Positions 35,489-45,434 of a stretch of 64,000 bases of DNA are shown here, one piece after another (position 1 is the stretch's first letter; every line of letters starts with the position of its first letter). The DNA comes from Flavobacterium marginilacus (GTDB lineage: Bacteria > Bacteroidota > Bacteroidia > Flavobacteriales > Flavobacteriaceae). The notes below the pieces were generated by a model. It was not told where the DNA came from. It saw only the letters and a program-made list of their open reading frames with translations, and searched no databases. Location: positions 1,302,001-1,366,000 of the forward strand of contig NZ_CP113975.1 in NCBI RefSeq assembly GCF_026870155.1, given 5' to 3'. A program made the position numbers and the translations under genes.

Positions 35489-37090
35489 TTAGTACAATGT
35501 AAGAATGTTAAAATTGTGTTCTAAAGGATTGAGCTGGTTCATTAATTGAGGGATTAATTGTTCACCGTTTTCCAGATAAAATTCGGAGAAATTGGCTTGG
35601 CGTTCCTGCAAACTTTGGTTTGGGAACAATTCGTTCTGCAGGTCGATGATACGCTGCAGTTCATCATGGAATTTTCTTTTTTGGGCAATGAGAAGTCTTT
35701 TTTCCAGATTTTCCAATCCTTTGGTCTGTTTGACTTCCTGAGCTTTTACTGCTCCTAAGAAAGATTTATCAGTATGATTGGCTAATTCTAAAAGCGCTTC
35801 AAATTGTTTTCTTAAAGCATCTTTCTGCTCTTTGAAATCAATTGGAAAATCAGATAGTTTTTGTGTGATGCGGTTAACCAATGTGTTTTGATTTGTAAAT
35901 AAATCCGACCATGTAAGGTTTAATCTGTCTGCTTTTTTGCTTTGTTTTTCGGTTACCAAAAGCACTGAGTTTCTTATCAGCAGCATCGGGAAAGTCACTT
36001 TTGCAGCAGTGAAAAAAGATTTTAGTTCCAGCCAATAAGCAATTTCTCCGCCTCCGCCGATGTAGCATAAATTGGGGAGAATCACTTCCTGATATAACGG
36101 GCGCATAATCACATTTGGACTGAATTTTTCGGGATTGCTTTCCAGTAATGCCAGAATTTCTGCCTCAGTAAATTCTATTTTGGTATGATTGACTTTGTAA
36201 ATTCCATTTTCCAGAATAATTCTTTCACGCAGATTATCTTCGATATAAAATAAATTGATTTCGCGCGGATTTACTTGAACGAAATAATTCTTCATTTGTT
36301 CAATGGTTTCGCTTACTGCTTTGAATGAAGTCTGCAACAGTAATTCCTCTTTTATGTAGGGTATAAAACTGCGTTTCAGATCCTGATTATCTGCATCTAC
36401 AATTACCAGTCCAGATGAACCAAACAGTTCGTTGGCCAAATATCTGGTGGCATTGGCTAGATTGTCATGCTTGATATAGGAATCTTCAAAAAGTTTTTTG
36501 ATGGTATTGGCATTGGTGCTGGAACCTATTTCCTGAGCATAAATTTCGAGGAAATCTTTTAAACCTTCGGTAGATAATCTTCCGACTGGACCTGTGCTTT
36601 CTCTGTTCCAATGGAATTTTTTTCCTTTGAAACTAAAATAATTGATTTCTTCAAAATCATGGTCTTCGGTTGCCATCCAGTACACGGGAACAAAATCATA
36701 TTCAGGATATTCTGCTTTTAATTCTTTTGTTAAATTAATAGTCGAAATGATTTTGTATAAAAAATATAACGGCCCGCTGAACAAGTTTAATTGATGGCCA
36801 GTGGTAACCGTGAAAGTATTGGAATTGTTTAAAAGTTCAATATGGTTTAAAGTTTCTTTGGAAACATTCAATTCGGCATATTGACTTTTTAAGACATTCA
36901 CTAAAGTTTGTCTTTTGTCATTACCATTGTTATTGAAATTGATTTTTTTCTCTTCGATTTGCTTTTTAAAGTTTTCGAGAGTTGGAAAATGATTGTATAG
37001 TGATTTTAATTCTGGTTTTTGATCTAAATAATCTTGTATCAATTTGGAGAAATATCCTGAGGTTTGATAGCTGATACAGTCGGTTGGCAT
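35489..37090 (-). CDS. bshC: Putative cysteine ligase BshC (bacillithiol biosynthesis)
   Basis: A 533-residue protein beginning MPTDCISYQTSGYFSKLIQ, with FTVTTGHQLNLFSGPLYFLYK, VYWMATEDHDFEEINYFSF and NLCYIGGGGEIAYWLELK, the nucleotide-binding-fold blocks of BshC. It adds cysteine to GlcN-malate in the last step of bacillithiol synthesis. The C-terminus is a long coiled coil. It indicates that this organism uses bacillithiol as a major low-molecular-weight thiol. BshA and BshB genes are not in the window. Confidence 0.93.
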   Translation of the reverse strand: MPTDCISYQTSGYFSKLIQDYLDQKPELKSLYNHFPTLENFKKQIEEKKINFNNNGNDKRQTLVNVLKSQYAELNVSKETLNHIELLNNSNTFTVTTGHQLNLFSGPLYFLYKIISTINLTKELKAEYPEYDFVPVYWMATEDHDFEEINYFSFKGKKFHWNRESTGPVGRLSTEGLKDFLEIYAQEIGSSTNANTIKKLFEDSYIKHDNLANATRYLANELFGSSGLVIVDADNQDLKRSFIPYIKEELLLQTSFKAVSETIEQMKNYFVQVNPREINLFYIEDNLRERIILENGIYKVNHTKIEFTEAEILALLESNPEKFSPNVIMRPLYQEVILPNLCYIGGGGEIAYWLELKSFFTAAKVTFPMLLIRNSVLLVTEKQSKKADRLNLTWSDLFTNQNTLVNRITQKLSDFPIDFKEQKDALRKQFEALLELANHTDKSFLGAVKAQEVKQTKGLENLEKRLLIAQKRKFHDELQRIIDLQNELFPNQSLQERQANFSEFYLENGEQLIPQLMNQLNPLEHNFNILTLY

Positions 37091-37422
37091 AAGTTTTTAT
37101 TTTATTGCTAAAATAACAAAAAATATTGCAGGAGATTGTTAAAAATGATTCCTTTTTGAAGAGCAGTCTTTGTGCCTTGAATTCATGAAGATTTATTAGA
37201 AAGTGTCTGGTGTAAGTAAGGTACAGTATTTTTTTAGCAAACTTTAAACTTTGTAAAAACTAATGCCATTTAGAAATATAAAATAGTTTTTTTAAACCTC
37301 ACCCCAGCGAGGGAGCCAGAATTGGAATTTCTAAATGGTATAATTCATCAAACATGGTTTAATTAAAGAAGCAGCCCAATTTAGAGTTGCTTTTTCTTCA
37401 TGTAAAATTAAAGCTGCAAAGT
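37091..37422. other. 332-base spacer with an imperfect inverted repeat
   Basis: No credible gene. The centre is the repeat at 37264-37340 (separate entry). Near 37364-37400 AAGAAGCA and TGCTTTTTCTT can form a weak hairpin that could terminate the small membrane gene. Confidence 0.5.
37264..37340. repeat. MITE-like inverted repeat with CTCACCCCAGCGAGGGAG core
   Basis: CCATTTAGAAAT (37266-37277) is exactly mirrored by ATTTCTAAATGG (37327-37338). Between them lies CTCACCCCAGCGAGGGAG, which resembles the GGGGTGAGG-type repeats scattered in flavobacterial genomes. About 75 bases in total, non-coding. Confidence 0.55.
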
Positions 37423-37695
37423 TTAGATATTATTTGGCATAGTAATGAAAAAGAAAATTATTAGTATTAATGCCATAATCAGCATCCTATAAATTGATGA
37501 TTTAAATAGTGTTGTGCCATTGAATTTGTCTTCTTTTCTTTGTTTGATAAGATTAAAAATGGTAAATGAAATCATTGTTATTAAAGACAAATAATAGAAG
37601 CAGCTCAAATATTGGCCATATTCTTTTGAAATAAATACAAGAAGTAATGTCCATAAAAAGAAAATAATATTTATTGATGAAATATGTTTTTTCAT
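37423..37695 (-). CDS. Small three-helix membrane protein
   Basis: A 90-residue product with three hydrophobic segments (SSINIIFFLWTLLLVFIS, FYYLSLITMISFTIFNLI, YRMLIMALILIIFFFIT) separated by charged loops. It is probably an inner-membrane protein. No family was recognised. It lies just upstream of bshC but is separated from it by a repeat-rich spacer. Confidence 0.6.
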   Translation of the reverse strand: MKKHISSINIIFFLWTLLLVFISKEYGQYLSCFYYLSLITMISFTIFNLIKQRKEDKFNGTTLFKSSIYRMLIMALILIIFFFITMPNNI

Positions 37696-37743
37696 AATTG
37701 TTTTGTGTTTTTTGTTAATCGGTTTGCAGCATATTTGTTTATC

Positions 37744-37779
37744 AAAGAAGGCTGCCTAATAACTAGACAGCCTTTCTTC
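37744..37779 (-). terminator. Hairpin downstream of the SusC-SusD locus
   Basis: AAGAAGGCTG and CAGCCTTTCTT pair around a short loop, 24 bases after the DUF4302 stop. The T-run is weak but the position fits the end of the operon. Confidence 0.65.
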
Positions 37780-37802
37780 TGAAATAAAATCAAAAAAAAC
37801 AA

Positions 37803-39158
37803 TTATAAGGCATATGTTGTCATTCTAAAATTACTTGCTGCACTAGTAAAAGTGTAAATAGTATTAGAATAAGTTATTTTAAAGTTCTCCTTTTTTACAT
37901 ACAATCCTTTTGGATTGGTGAGTTCTGCATCAAGATCTTTTAAGAAAGCAACAGCTGCGGCAGATTGTGTCCATCCAGTATGCGTCAGGATTATGGTTTT
38001 ATTAACGGCATCTTCTTTTGTAGTTACAAGATGTGATATAGTCGCTTTTCCGCCATTAAACTGATATTGTATATAAGTGCCGTTAACGGCATTGTTAAAC
38101 ACTATTTGTACTCTAGCAATTGATTGATTTGCTGGCAATGTAGCATTAACTTTGTTTACAAGAGTTTTAAATAAATCAGAATTTGTTGGAGCCGTATATA
38201 AGTTAGCTGCTATATATGCGTAAACGGATTGAGGCTGGCCGGGTAACAATTTTTTATAATCATCAGTCAGAACCAAAGGTTTACTTGAATATTTAATAGT
38301 TGCACTTACACCGTTTGTACCTGTTGCTGTAAAACTTCCGTCTGAGTCTTTGTATACAAAAACAGATAGCTTTTGACCTCCAACTTCTACCGCCGGGCTG
38401 ACTACAATACCTGTCGGCGAATAACCAATCCCCATATCATAAGTTACAGAATAACCGGTTTCTACAGAATTTGCTTCGGCAAAACGAGTAACTTCAGAAA
38501 AAGTAAAATCGAATTGGTGAATTGTTTTGCCGTCATTAGTTTCAAGTAATCTGAAAAGAGGTCTTGACGGATCTCCAACCACATTATCAATCATATCTAT
38601 ATTTTTATGCAGATCTGTCCAGTCTTGAGCAGTTGCTTTTACAAAACGCAGTTCACCATTGACACCAGTATTTTCATTGACTCTATTGGTTTTAAAAATA
38701 ATTTCGCCGTTTTCCTGGCCATAATATAAAAACTGAAAATCGCCAAGGTATCCTTTTGCCCGCAGTGCAGGAATAGGATAGTCATCAGAATCTGATAAAA
38801 GATGGATTCTGTTTTTGGTAGTAAATACTAAACTTACCGTACTTCCTAACTGAATTGCATATTCACTTTTATAGACATCAGTATCGTCATCAAAATCCGA
38901 AGCCATCTGTACAGTTCCGTCCTGTGCAAATTTGATTAAATGAGTGTAGCCTCCTAATACGGTATTGTCTGTAAAATAAACCACTTTCCAGCCGTTCTCT
39001 GAAGAAAGGAGAAGATCATTTAATTCTTTTTTCTGTGCATTCAGCCTTTCTGTTGGAGTCTGTTCAAATTTTTGCTCAGCATCTGTATTGGTACACGCTG
39101 CAAACAAGAGGGCAATAAATCCTATGATTAAATATTTGAATATATTTTGTGCTTTCAT
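37803..39158 (-). CDS. DUF4302 lipoprotein, last gene of the uptake locus
   Basis: A 451-residue lipoprotein: signal peptide with FIALLFAACTNTD (lipidated Cys near 22), then LNDLLLSSENGWKVVYFTDN and DGTVQMASDFDDDT, which match DUF4302. The fold is predicted beta-rich. It lies 16 bases after the HExxH lipoprotein. DUF4302 proteins co-occur with SusC, SusD and HExxH lipoproteins and are presumed surface ligand-binding factors. Its position as the last gene suggests an accessory binding role. Confidence 0.88.
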   Translation of the reverse strand: MKAQNIFKYLIIGFIALLFAACTNTDAEQKFEQTPTERLNAQKKELNDLLLSSENGWKVVYFTDNTVLGGYTHLIKFAQDGTVQMASDFDDDTDVYKSEYAIQLGSTVSLVFTTKNRIHLLSDSDDYPIPALRAKGYLGDFQFLYYGQENGEIIFKTNRVNENTGVNGELRFVKATAQDWTDLHKNIDMIDNVVGDPSRPLFRLLETNDGKTIHQFDFTFSEVTRFAEANSVETGYSVTYDMGIGYSPTGIVVSPAVEVGGQKLSVFVYKDSDGSFTATGTNGVSATIKYSSKPLVLTDDYKKLLPGQPQSVYAYIAANLYTAPTNSDLFKTLVNKVNATLPANQSIARVQIVFNNAVNGTYIQYQFNGGKATISHLVTTKEDAVNKTIILTHTGWTQSAAAVAFLKDLDAELTNPKGLYVKKENFKITYSNTIYTFTSAASNFRMTTYAL

Positions 39159-39174
39159 AATTATTGGTGTTTAA

Positions 39175-40032
39175 TTAATTTATAACAGCATTCGTATTTT
39201 TTTCAGCTTCATCACGCAAAGCATAAAAATCCATATCAAAAGCATCTTTAAAATATTTTACAACTAATGCTTCTTTTGCTATTAGAGCAAAATATGCCGA
39301 ATCACTTACAATGTTATTCAAAAAAGCAGCGTACTCAGCTTTTGAACTGATTAAAATAACAGATGCAGTTTCAGCAAAATCTTCATTAATATTAGATCTC
39401 GCATAACTAGTAATAAAACCTAATTCATTTGAAGAAGCGTTTGTATAATTGTACCAATCGGCTGTATATCCAACTGGAGTAATTGCCGCCCAGGCTTTTT
39501 CATCAAAAGGCTTATTCTGATTTAAAATATGGATATACTCGTGCTGAATAGTGTGTATAAACTCTTTTATGTTTGCACGGTCTGATTTGTCGATATAATC
39601 AGTTTCAAAAAGTGTTACGCGCTGTCCTCCTTCGGCTAGTCCAAGGGTTCTAGTACCTACACTGTTTAAATTAACTCCTCCAACCAAAACAATTTCCCTC
39701 GGAGCAATTTTTTTTACAAAATCTGTTCCTCCGATTGTTTTATAACTGTCAAGCCATATTTTTTGAACGATCTCAAGTGCTGGTTTGACACTGCTTACTA
39801 ATGGCGGAAACAAATAACGGCTGTTGTCTACCGTATTTTGATTCCATTTATATTGGACATTTATATTGTATGGAGTCAGATAATTTACACCTATCCAATT
39901 GTCAAGTGCTGTTTTTATCGGCTGGTTATAATCAAGCTGGCTTTCACCTACCTGATCATCATTAGAACAAGAAGCAAGTGATGCCAGTGTTAAAAACAAA
40001 ACTGCTATTTTACTATATTTTATTATTTTCAT
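39175..40032 (-). CDS. Substrate import-associated HExxH zinc lipoprotein
   Basis: A 285-residue lipoprotein (LTLASLASCSNDD, Cys near 23) with IHTIQHEYIHILNQ, an HExxH zinc site around residue 165, followed by ETASVILISSKAEY, which contains a candidate third ligand. This matches the family described as LP_HExxH proteins found next to SusC/SusD pairs. It is predicted to process a peptide or other ligand at the cell surface before import. No substrate is known. It is 19 bases from the SusD gene. Confidence 0.9.
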   Translation of the reverse strand: MKIIKYSKIAVLFLTLASLASCSNDDQVGESQLDYNQPIKTALDNWIGVNYLTPYNINVQYKWNQNTVDNSRYLFPPLVSSVKPALEIVQKIWLDSYKTIGGTDFVKKIAPREIVLVGGVNLNSVGTRTLGLAEGGQRVTLFETDYIDKSDRANIKEFIHTIQHEYIHILNQNKPFDEKAWAAITPVGYTADWYNYTNASSNELGFITSYARSNINEDFAETASVILISSKAEYAAFLNNIVSDSAYFALIAKEALVVKYFKDAFDMDFYALRDEAEKNTNAVIN

Positions 40033-40051
40033 GATATTTTGCTTTTAAAGA

Positions 40052-41533
40052 TTATCTAGGATTTAATTCGATACCGCTGTTTGATGCATGAAGAGGTATT
40101 TGTAAGGCTCTGCGATTATCATCTTTGACTAAAATATTGGTTGGTTTGTTATTAATTTCATGATTAACAACAATGTTGAAACGTTTTACATCGAACCATC
40201 TCATGCCTTCGTGTATAAAATCTCTGCGTCTAGCCTCGGCTATTGCTTTTATATAAGATGTCTGTACTGGAGTCATGGTGTAAAATGGCGTGTACTCATC
40301 AGCAATTACAGGATATTTTGCAACAACTTTAGCTTCTGTCAGTTTATCTGTCGCGGCGTTGTATCCTACTGTTCTAGTCGATAAAAAGTATTCTAATTCA
40401 TCATTTGCTAAACTTATCTGTCCAGCCATAACATGAGCTTCTATACGATTTAAGAAAAACTCATCATTGCTTAGCAAAACTTCGGCTGCATAAGGTTCTC
40501 CAATTCCCGCTGTTACATTTGTATATTTGAAATACTCATAGAATTTAGGAAGAAATACGGTTATACTGCTATTGGATGAATAAAAATTAAACAGCCAGCT
40601 TTTTCCAAAAAGACTTGTGCTAGAGCCCAAAATTTCCTGATATCTGGCACCAGAAAGATGAAATCTGCTTTGGTAAGATGATCTTCTGATAATTGAATTT
40701 GCCGATACGATTAATAAATTTGTCTGAGCTGCACTGCTGGCATAGCTTACACGCTGTTCATCTACGCTCATTAAATCGTAGGAAGCAAAATCTCTTATTT
40801 TTCCAACTGCCGGTTTAGAACCTAAGTCTTTTGATAATTCAATTACTTTATTCCAATCTCCTTTTATTAAATAAAATCGGCTTGCAAATGCTTTAGCAGC
40901 TTCTTTATTAAAATGAAATTTGGGTTCTTTATACTCATTGGTTACATAAGGCAGACCTTCTTCAATATCTTTTTGAATAAAGTCAAATACTTCTTGAACT
41001 GTGTTTCGTTTGTATTGGGTAATCAGTTCGGTTTCTGGTTTTGTAACATAGGGAATACCAATAGTTGTGGCCGCATTAGCCGGGTTGTAACGTTTTGCCC
41101 AAAAAGAGACCAGCATAAAATGCGAATAGGCTCTAGCTAATAATGCCTCTCCTTTTTGAGGATTCAGACTGCTTGGGTTTCCTAGTTCATCAATTGCCTG
41201 CAGTGCTTTGTTAGCATGTGCAATAGCTCTGTAGCAGGCATCCCAATAGTAGGCCTGAGTATCAATATTGTTGGTTTCGGTTTGAATTTCCCAATTGTAG
41301 TTCTGTTCGTTTTTTGGTAATGTTTCCGGCAGACCGCTGTCAAATACATTATCAGACATTGTTTCAGCAATATCGAAATAACTCATTTGAGGGTAAGCAT
41401 AGACTAAAATTTCTGAAATTTTATCAGGAGTATTTATTTCGGTTCTATTGTCGGGTTTTTCAGAAAGAAAATCATCACAACTGCTAAAGCCTGCAAGCAT
41501 TAGAAGTAATAGTGTTATTTTTAAGTTTTTCAT
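40052..41533 (-). CDS. SusD/RagB family surface lipoprotein
   Basis: A 493-residue lipoprotein (MLAGFSSCDDF, Cys near 19) with TPR-like helices (AYYWDACYRAIAHANKAL, KGEALLARAYSHFMLVSFWAKRYN) and the C-terminal SusD block EARRRDFIHEGMRWFDVKRFN. It forms the lid of the SusC transporter and captures ligand. The TPR core and RRxFxxEGxRWxDxxR motif are intact. Directly downstream of susC-like (12-base gap). Confidence 0.95.
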   Translation of the reverse strand: MKNLKITLLLLMLAGFSSCDDFLSEKPDNRTEINTPDKISEILVYAYPQMSYFDIAETMSDNVFDSGLPETLPKNEQNYNWEIQTETNNIDTQAYYWDACYRAIAHANKALQAIDELGNPSSLNPQKGEALLARAYSHFMLVSFWAKRYNPANAATTIGIPYVTKPETELITQYKRNTVQEVFDFIQKDIEEGLPYVTNEYKEPKFHFNKEAAKAFASRFYLIKGDWNKVIELSKDLGSKPAVGKIRDFASYDLMSVDEQRVSYASSAAQTNLLIVSANSIIRRSSYQSRFHLSGARYQEILGSSTSLFGKSWLFNFYSSNSSITVFLPKFYEYFKYTNVTAGIGEPYAAEVLLSNDEFFLNRIEAHVMAGQISLANDELEYFLSTRTVGYNAATDKLTEAKVVAKYPVIADEYTPFYTMTPVQTSYIKAIAEARRRDFIHEGMRWFDVKRFNIVVNHEINNKPTNILVKDDNRRALQIPLHASNSGIELNPR

Positions 41534-41545
41534 AATTTTATAATA

Positions 41546-44500
41546 TTAAAATGAAAGGTTTATAGCAAAAGTATATTGAGTGGTAACCGGCATCGCAACA
41601 CCTCCTGTATTGCGGAATTCAGGATCTTGTCCATTTAATTTTTTATCAGAATAAATCAGCCAAGGATTAACAGATGACCCTCTTAAAGTAAAGGTGCTCA
41701 GTCCTAATTTTTTCTTCAAATCTTTTGGAAACTCCCAGCTCAATGATATGTTTTTCAATCTTACGAAATCACCGTCTGCAATTCTAACATCTGAATAGTT
41801 ATAAGTATTGTAAGCTCTTGCCAATGTTCTTGATCCTCCGTAATTCGAATTCAGACGTTTGTCTGCAATAACAGGAACATCAGTAAAATTTTCGTCACCA
41901 GGATTAATCCAGCGGTTAGTAAAATCTTTAGTAAAAACGGTTAAATCATCATAAGTACTGTCGTAAACTGGGTTTAGACGTACTTTGTTGCCACCGGATC
42001 CAACGAAAAAGACATATAATGACCAATCTTTATAGGTAAATGTATTTGCTAAACCAATAGATTTATTAGGCTCAATAGAACCTTCGTATTTTAAATATTT
42101 AGTAACATCCTGATTGTCCTGAAAATCAGCTCCTGTTATATTATCTGTTTCTCCTTCAGGCATTATAAAAGTTGGTAAACCCTGATTGTTTAGACCTGTA
42201 AATTGGTAAGAATAAATAGAATTTCTTGGGTGTCCAACAGTATTACCGCCATTGCCATCGATTAAATCAAAAGCAGTAGGCTTATTTTCTAATTTTGTGA
42301 TTTCTTGATTATAAATCGAAAAATTTAATGTTGTTGACCATTTAAAGTCCTTGTTGTTAATGTTTTTTGTAGTAAAACCAACTTCAAGACCTTTGGTTTC
42401 CATATTTGCATTGTTACCTTGTTTTATTCTTTGTCCGCCAATTCCTGAAGTAATAACATAATCCACTAAATCAAATGCTTTTCTGCTGTAAACATCTGTT
42501 GTAAATTGAATTCTGTTATTGAACATTGCTAAATCAACACCTATATTAGTTTCAAACTGTTTCTCCCAAGTCAATGATCCATTTTGTAATTCATCAATCT
42601 GGATTCCAGTTTCTCTGTCATCAATATCAAAACGATCAGTAATATAACTTTTGTAAATTGCCAATGAGTTTGTTGCTGGGCCAGCCGTTGCAGTAAGTCC
42701 GTAGGAACCTCTTAGGCTTAAATTGTCTACTGATGAAAGATTCTTCATGAAATTTTCTTCGGAAAGATTCCATTTTCCGCTAAAAGTGTAAGTAGGAAGC
42801 CATCTCGAAGAACCGCTGTCTCCCTGTCTGTTTGATCCGTCATAACGGCCAGTTACAGAAGCAGTGTAGCGGCGGTCATAAGTGTATCCAACTTTACCAA
42901 AGAAACCTACCGTTCTTTCTTTTTCTACATTAAATCCATAATAGGAATCTCCTCCGTTGATTACTTTTTCAATAATTCTTGGATCGGTAAAAGCGGTAAG
43001 ACCTCTGTCATACTGAAGTCCGGCTGCAGTAAAATTATCGCTGTTTCTGTCTACAACGCGCATCTCAGTCCCGAAGAAGCCTTCTAATTCATGTTTTTCG
43101 TTGAAAATATCTCTGTAAGATATACTGTTTCTAAGATTATACGAAGTCATATCATTCGTGAATTTTCTCAGGAAACCGCCATTTGGCAGCACCGAAACTT
43201 TAGGAGCCGTCAGATCATCAGGATCTTGGTATAAAAAGATATTCTCATCTCTAACCAATGTGTTGACACCATCTTCGCCATCAGGAGTTCCAGCTTTGTA
43301 AGCACCTACAACATTTGAATTTTCCAATATTTTATGCTGACGGCTTGTATTCGCATAACGGCCTGATCCTGTTAGATTATAGTTAAGTTTTGAGTTAATT
43401 TTATAATCTAAATCCAATTGAAAACGAATGTCTTTAACATCAATTTCCATATAATTGTTTTTCAACTCATTTAGGATATTCATTGAAGCCCAATTGTTTC
43501 GATAGTATTCTAAATTACCATTATCGTCATAAGGTCTTAATGTTCTGCTGGTATTTAAAACATAATTAAAAGGATTGATGTCAAAATCTCTGGTAACTTT
43601 TCCAAAAACTTCGTCTTTTTCACTTTCATAACTTCCAGGAGCCTTTTGATTACGGACAGAAGCCAGAGTAGATAAGGTTATGTTTAATTTATCATTTACA
43701 AAAAATGTCCCTTTGATGTTTGATGATAATTGGTTTACCTGATCGGCAATAGTCCATCCCGGATCATTGTAATAACCCAATGAAGCATAGAAAGTGTTGT
43801 TTTTACCGCCTCCGGCAAAACTCAAAGAGTGATTTTGTGTAATTGACGGTCTAAAAAGAACTTCGAACCAATCAGTATTGGCCAATTCATATTTTTTTAG
43901 AAAATTGTTACGGCTTACAGGGTCATTGTTTACTAAATAACCGCCAGTTTCCGGAACATATGTATTGATAGCTCTTCCTAAAATATTATATGCGCCTCCA
44001 TATCTTCCATTTACCGTTGTTGGTAAATCCAAATATCCTTTAGCTTCCATTTCTTTAAAAATACTCATCGACTCCTGAGAATTTAAAATGTCATATTGTC
44101 CATAATTTGGTACTGTTCTAAGGGATTGCTCTAATGAGTATGTTATTTTTAATGGAGAATCTCTCCTTCCTTGTCTGGTAGTTACAACAACAACACCGTT
44201 AAGAGATCGTGATCCGTAAATTGAAGTTGCAGATGCATCTTTAAGAATTTCGATACTCTGAATGTCGTTTGCGTTTAAACCTGCGATTGATGAACTCAGT
44301 AAAGTCTCTGAGTTTCCTGAAGCGAGATCAGCAAATGAAAGATTGATAATATCTTCCTGCACCACACCGTCAATAACCCACAGCGGTTTTGTATCTCCGA
44401 AAATGGATGAAGATCCGCGGACCGTAATTTTTGGTGCAGTACCAAAAGTTCCTGTAACGTTTTGTACTGTTACCCCGGCAGCTTTACCTTCGATCATTCG

Positions 44501-45271
44501 GCTTACATCAACTACTCCGTCTACCTTTAATTCTTTGTCACTAATTTTACTCGTAGCTCCGGTAAAAGTTCTTTTTGAGGTTTTTTCATATCCGGTAGTA
44601 ATGACAACTTCGTTAAGATTTAGTCCTAATTGAGATAAGGTTATAGTCATAAAGTCAGCTGTGGCATCAACTTCTTTCGTTTTCATACCAATATAGCTAA
44701 TTATTATTTTGGTACTTCCAGAAGGTACTTCTATAGAGAAAGTTCCGTCAAAATCTGTTAATGTTGAAACTTTAGTGCCTTTTACAAGTACTGATGCTCC
44801 TGGCAGAGGACTTCCGCTATTGTCGATTACTTTACCTTTAACAATGATAGATGCGATCAAATTAAAATTTAAAGATTCTAAAAGATTAAAATCTGCAAGT
44901 TCTTTAGCAGGTATAGTCTGCAGAATAATCTGATTGCTTATTTCTGAGTAACTGATATTTAAAGGTAAAAGTATTTCGTTTAAGACACTGGAGAGCATCT
45001 CATCTTCAGCATTAATGTTCACTTTCTGGTTAAGCTGAGTTATCCTTGAATTATATGAAAATTTTACAGAAGCTAATTTTTCAAGTTTAGATAATGCTTT
45101 GGATAAACTCACGTTTGTAATCGAAGCGGTGACTTTTGTATCTAGTTTTTTCTGTCCTTTGACGCTGTTCGCCATTACAACAGTAGAAAAGACAAAAGCC
45201 AGTACAATCTGAAAGAGTGTTATTTTCATGATTCGATAGAGTAATCGTTGTTTGACAACAGGTTTTTTCAT
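41546..45271 (-). CDS. SusC/RagA TonB-linked transporter with STN signalling domain
   Basis: A 1241-residue TonB-dependent transporter. After the signal sequence (about residues 18-36) comes an STN domain (VSLSKALSKLEKLASVKFSY, about 50-115), then a carboxypeptidase-like Ig domain (KVIDNSGSPLPGASVLVKGT), the plug (GVTVQNVTGTFGTAPKITVR, DASATSIYGSRSLNGVVVV) and a large barrel ending QYTFAINLSF. The STN domain lets it signal ligand occupancy to the FecR anti-sigma factor encoded upstream. Ligand unknown. Confidence 0.96.
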   Translation of the reverse strand: MKKPVVKQRLLYRIMKITLFQIVLAFVFSTVVMANSVKGQKKLDTKVTASITNVSLSKALSKLEKLASVKFSYNSRITQLNQKVNINAEDEMLSSVLNEILLPLNISYSEISNQIILQTIPAKELADFNLLESLNFNLIASIIVKGKVIDNSGSPLPGASVLVKGTKVSTLTDFDGTFSIEVPSGSTKIIISYIGMKTKEVDATADFMTITLSQLGLNLNEVVITTGYEKTSKRTFTGATSKISDKELKVDGVVDVSRMIEGKAAGVTVQNVTGTFGTAPKITVRGSSSIFGDTKPLWVIDGVVQEDIINLSFADLASGNSETLLSSSIAGLNANDIQSIEILKDASATSIYGSRSLNGVVVVTTRQGRRDSPLKITYSLEQSLRTVPNYGQYDILNSQESMSIFKEMEAKGYLDLPTTVNGRYGGAYNILGRAINTYVPETGGYLVNNDPVSRNNFLKKYELANTDWFEVLFRPSITQNHSLSFAGGGKNNTFYASLGYYNDPGWTIADQVNQLSSNIKGTFFVNDKLNITLSTLASVRNQKAPGSYESEKDEVFGKVTRDFDINPFNYVLNTSRTLRPYDDNGNLEYYRNNWASMNILNELKNNYMEIDVKDIRFQLDLDYKINSKLNYNLTGSGRYANTSRQHKILENSNVVGAYKAGTPDGEDGVNTLVRDENIFLYQDPDDLTAPKVSVLPNGGFLRKFTNDMTSYNLRNSISYRDIFNEKHELEGFFGTEMRVVDRNSDNFTAAGLQYDRGLTAFTDPRIIEKVINGGDSYYGFNVEKERTVGFFGKVGYTYDRRYTASVTGRYDGSNRQGDSGSSRWLPTYTFSGKWNLSEENFMKNLSSVDNLSLRGSYGLTATAGPATNSLAIYKSYITDRFDIDDRETGIQIDELQNGSLTWEKQFETNIGVDLAMFNNRIQFTTDVYSRKAFDLVDYVITSGIGGQRIKQGNNANMETKGLEVGFTTKNINNKDFKWSTTLNFSIYNQEITKLENKPTAFDLIDGNGGNTVGHPRNSIYSYQFTGLNNQGLPTFIMPEGETDNITGADFQDNQDVTKYLKYEGSIEPNKSIGLANTFTYKDWSLYVFFVGSGGNKVRLNPVYDSTYDDLTVFTKDFTNRWINPGDENFTDVPVIADKRLNSNYGGSRTLARAYNTYNYSDVRIADGDFVRLKNISLSWEFPKDLKKKLGLSTFTLRGSSVNPWLIYSDKKLNGQDPEFRNTGGVAMPVTTQYTFAINLSF

Positions 45272-45365
45272 AATTTTGGTTTTGTTTTGATTAATACTTT
45301 TTAAACGGGTGTTCTGAAAAACTTACCAAAAATGCTTTTTACAGAAAGCTTTTTGATACTAACTC

Positions 45366-45405
45366 AGCGTCAAATGTGTTACAGCATATTTGGCGCTTTT
45401 TTTTT
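45366..45405 (+). promoter_or_regulatory. Hairpin in the spacer between the FecR and SusC genes
   Basis: AGCGTCAAATGTG and CATATTTGGCGCT form a 13-bp stem with two mismatches or wobbles, and a nine-T run follows on the plus strand. Both neighbouring genes run on the minus strand, so it is either a plus-strand terminator or a leader hairpin of the susC transcript. Confidence 0.45.
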
Positions 45406-45434
45406 AAAATATTTTTTCTACATAGGCTTGATTT

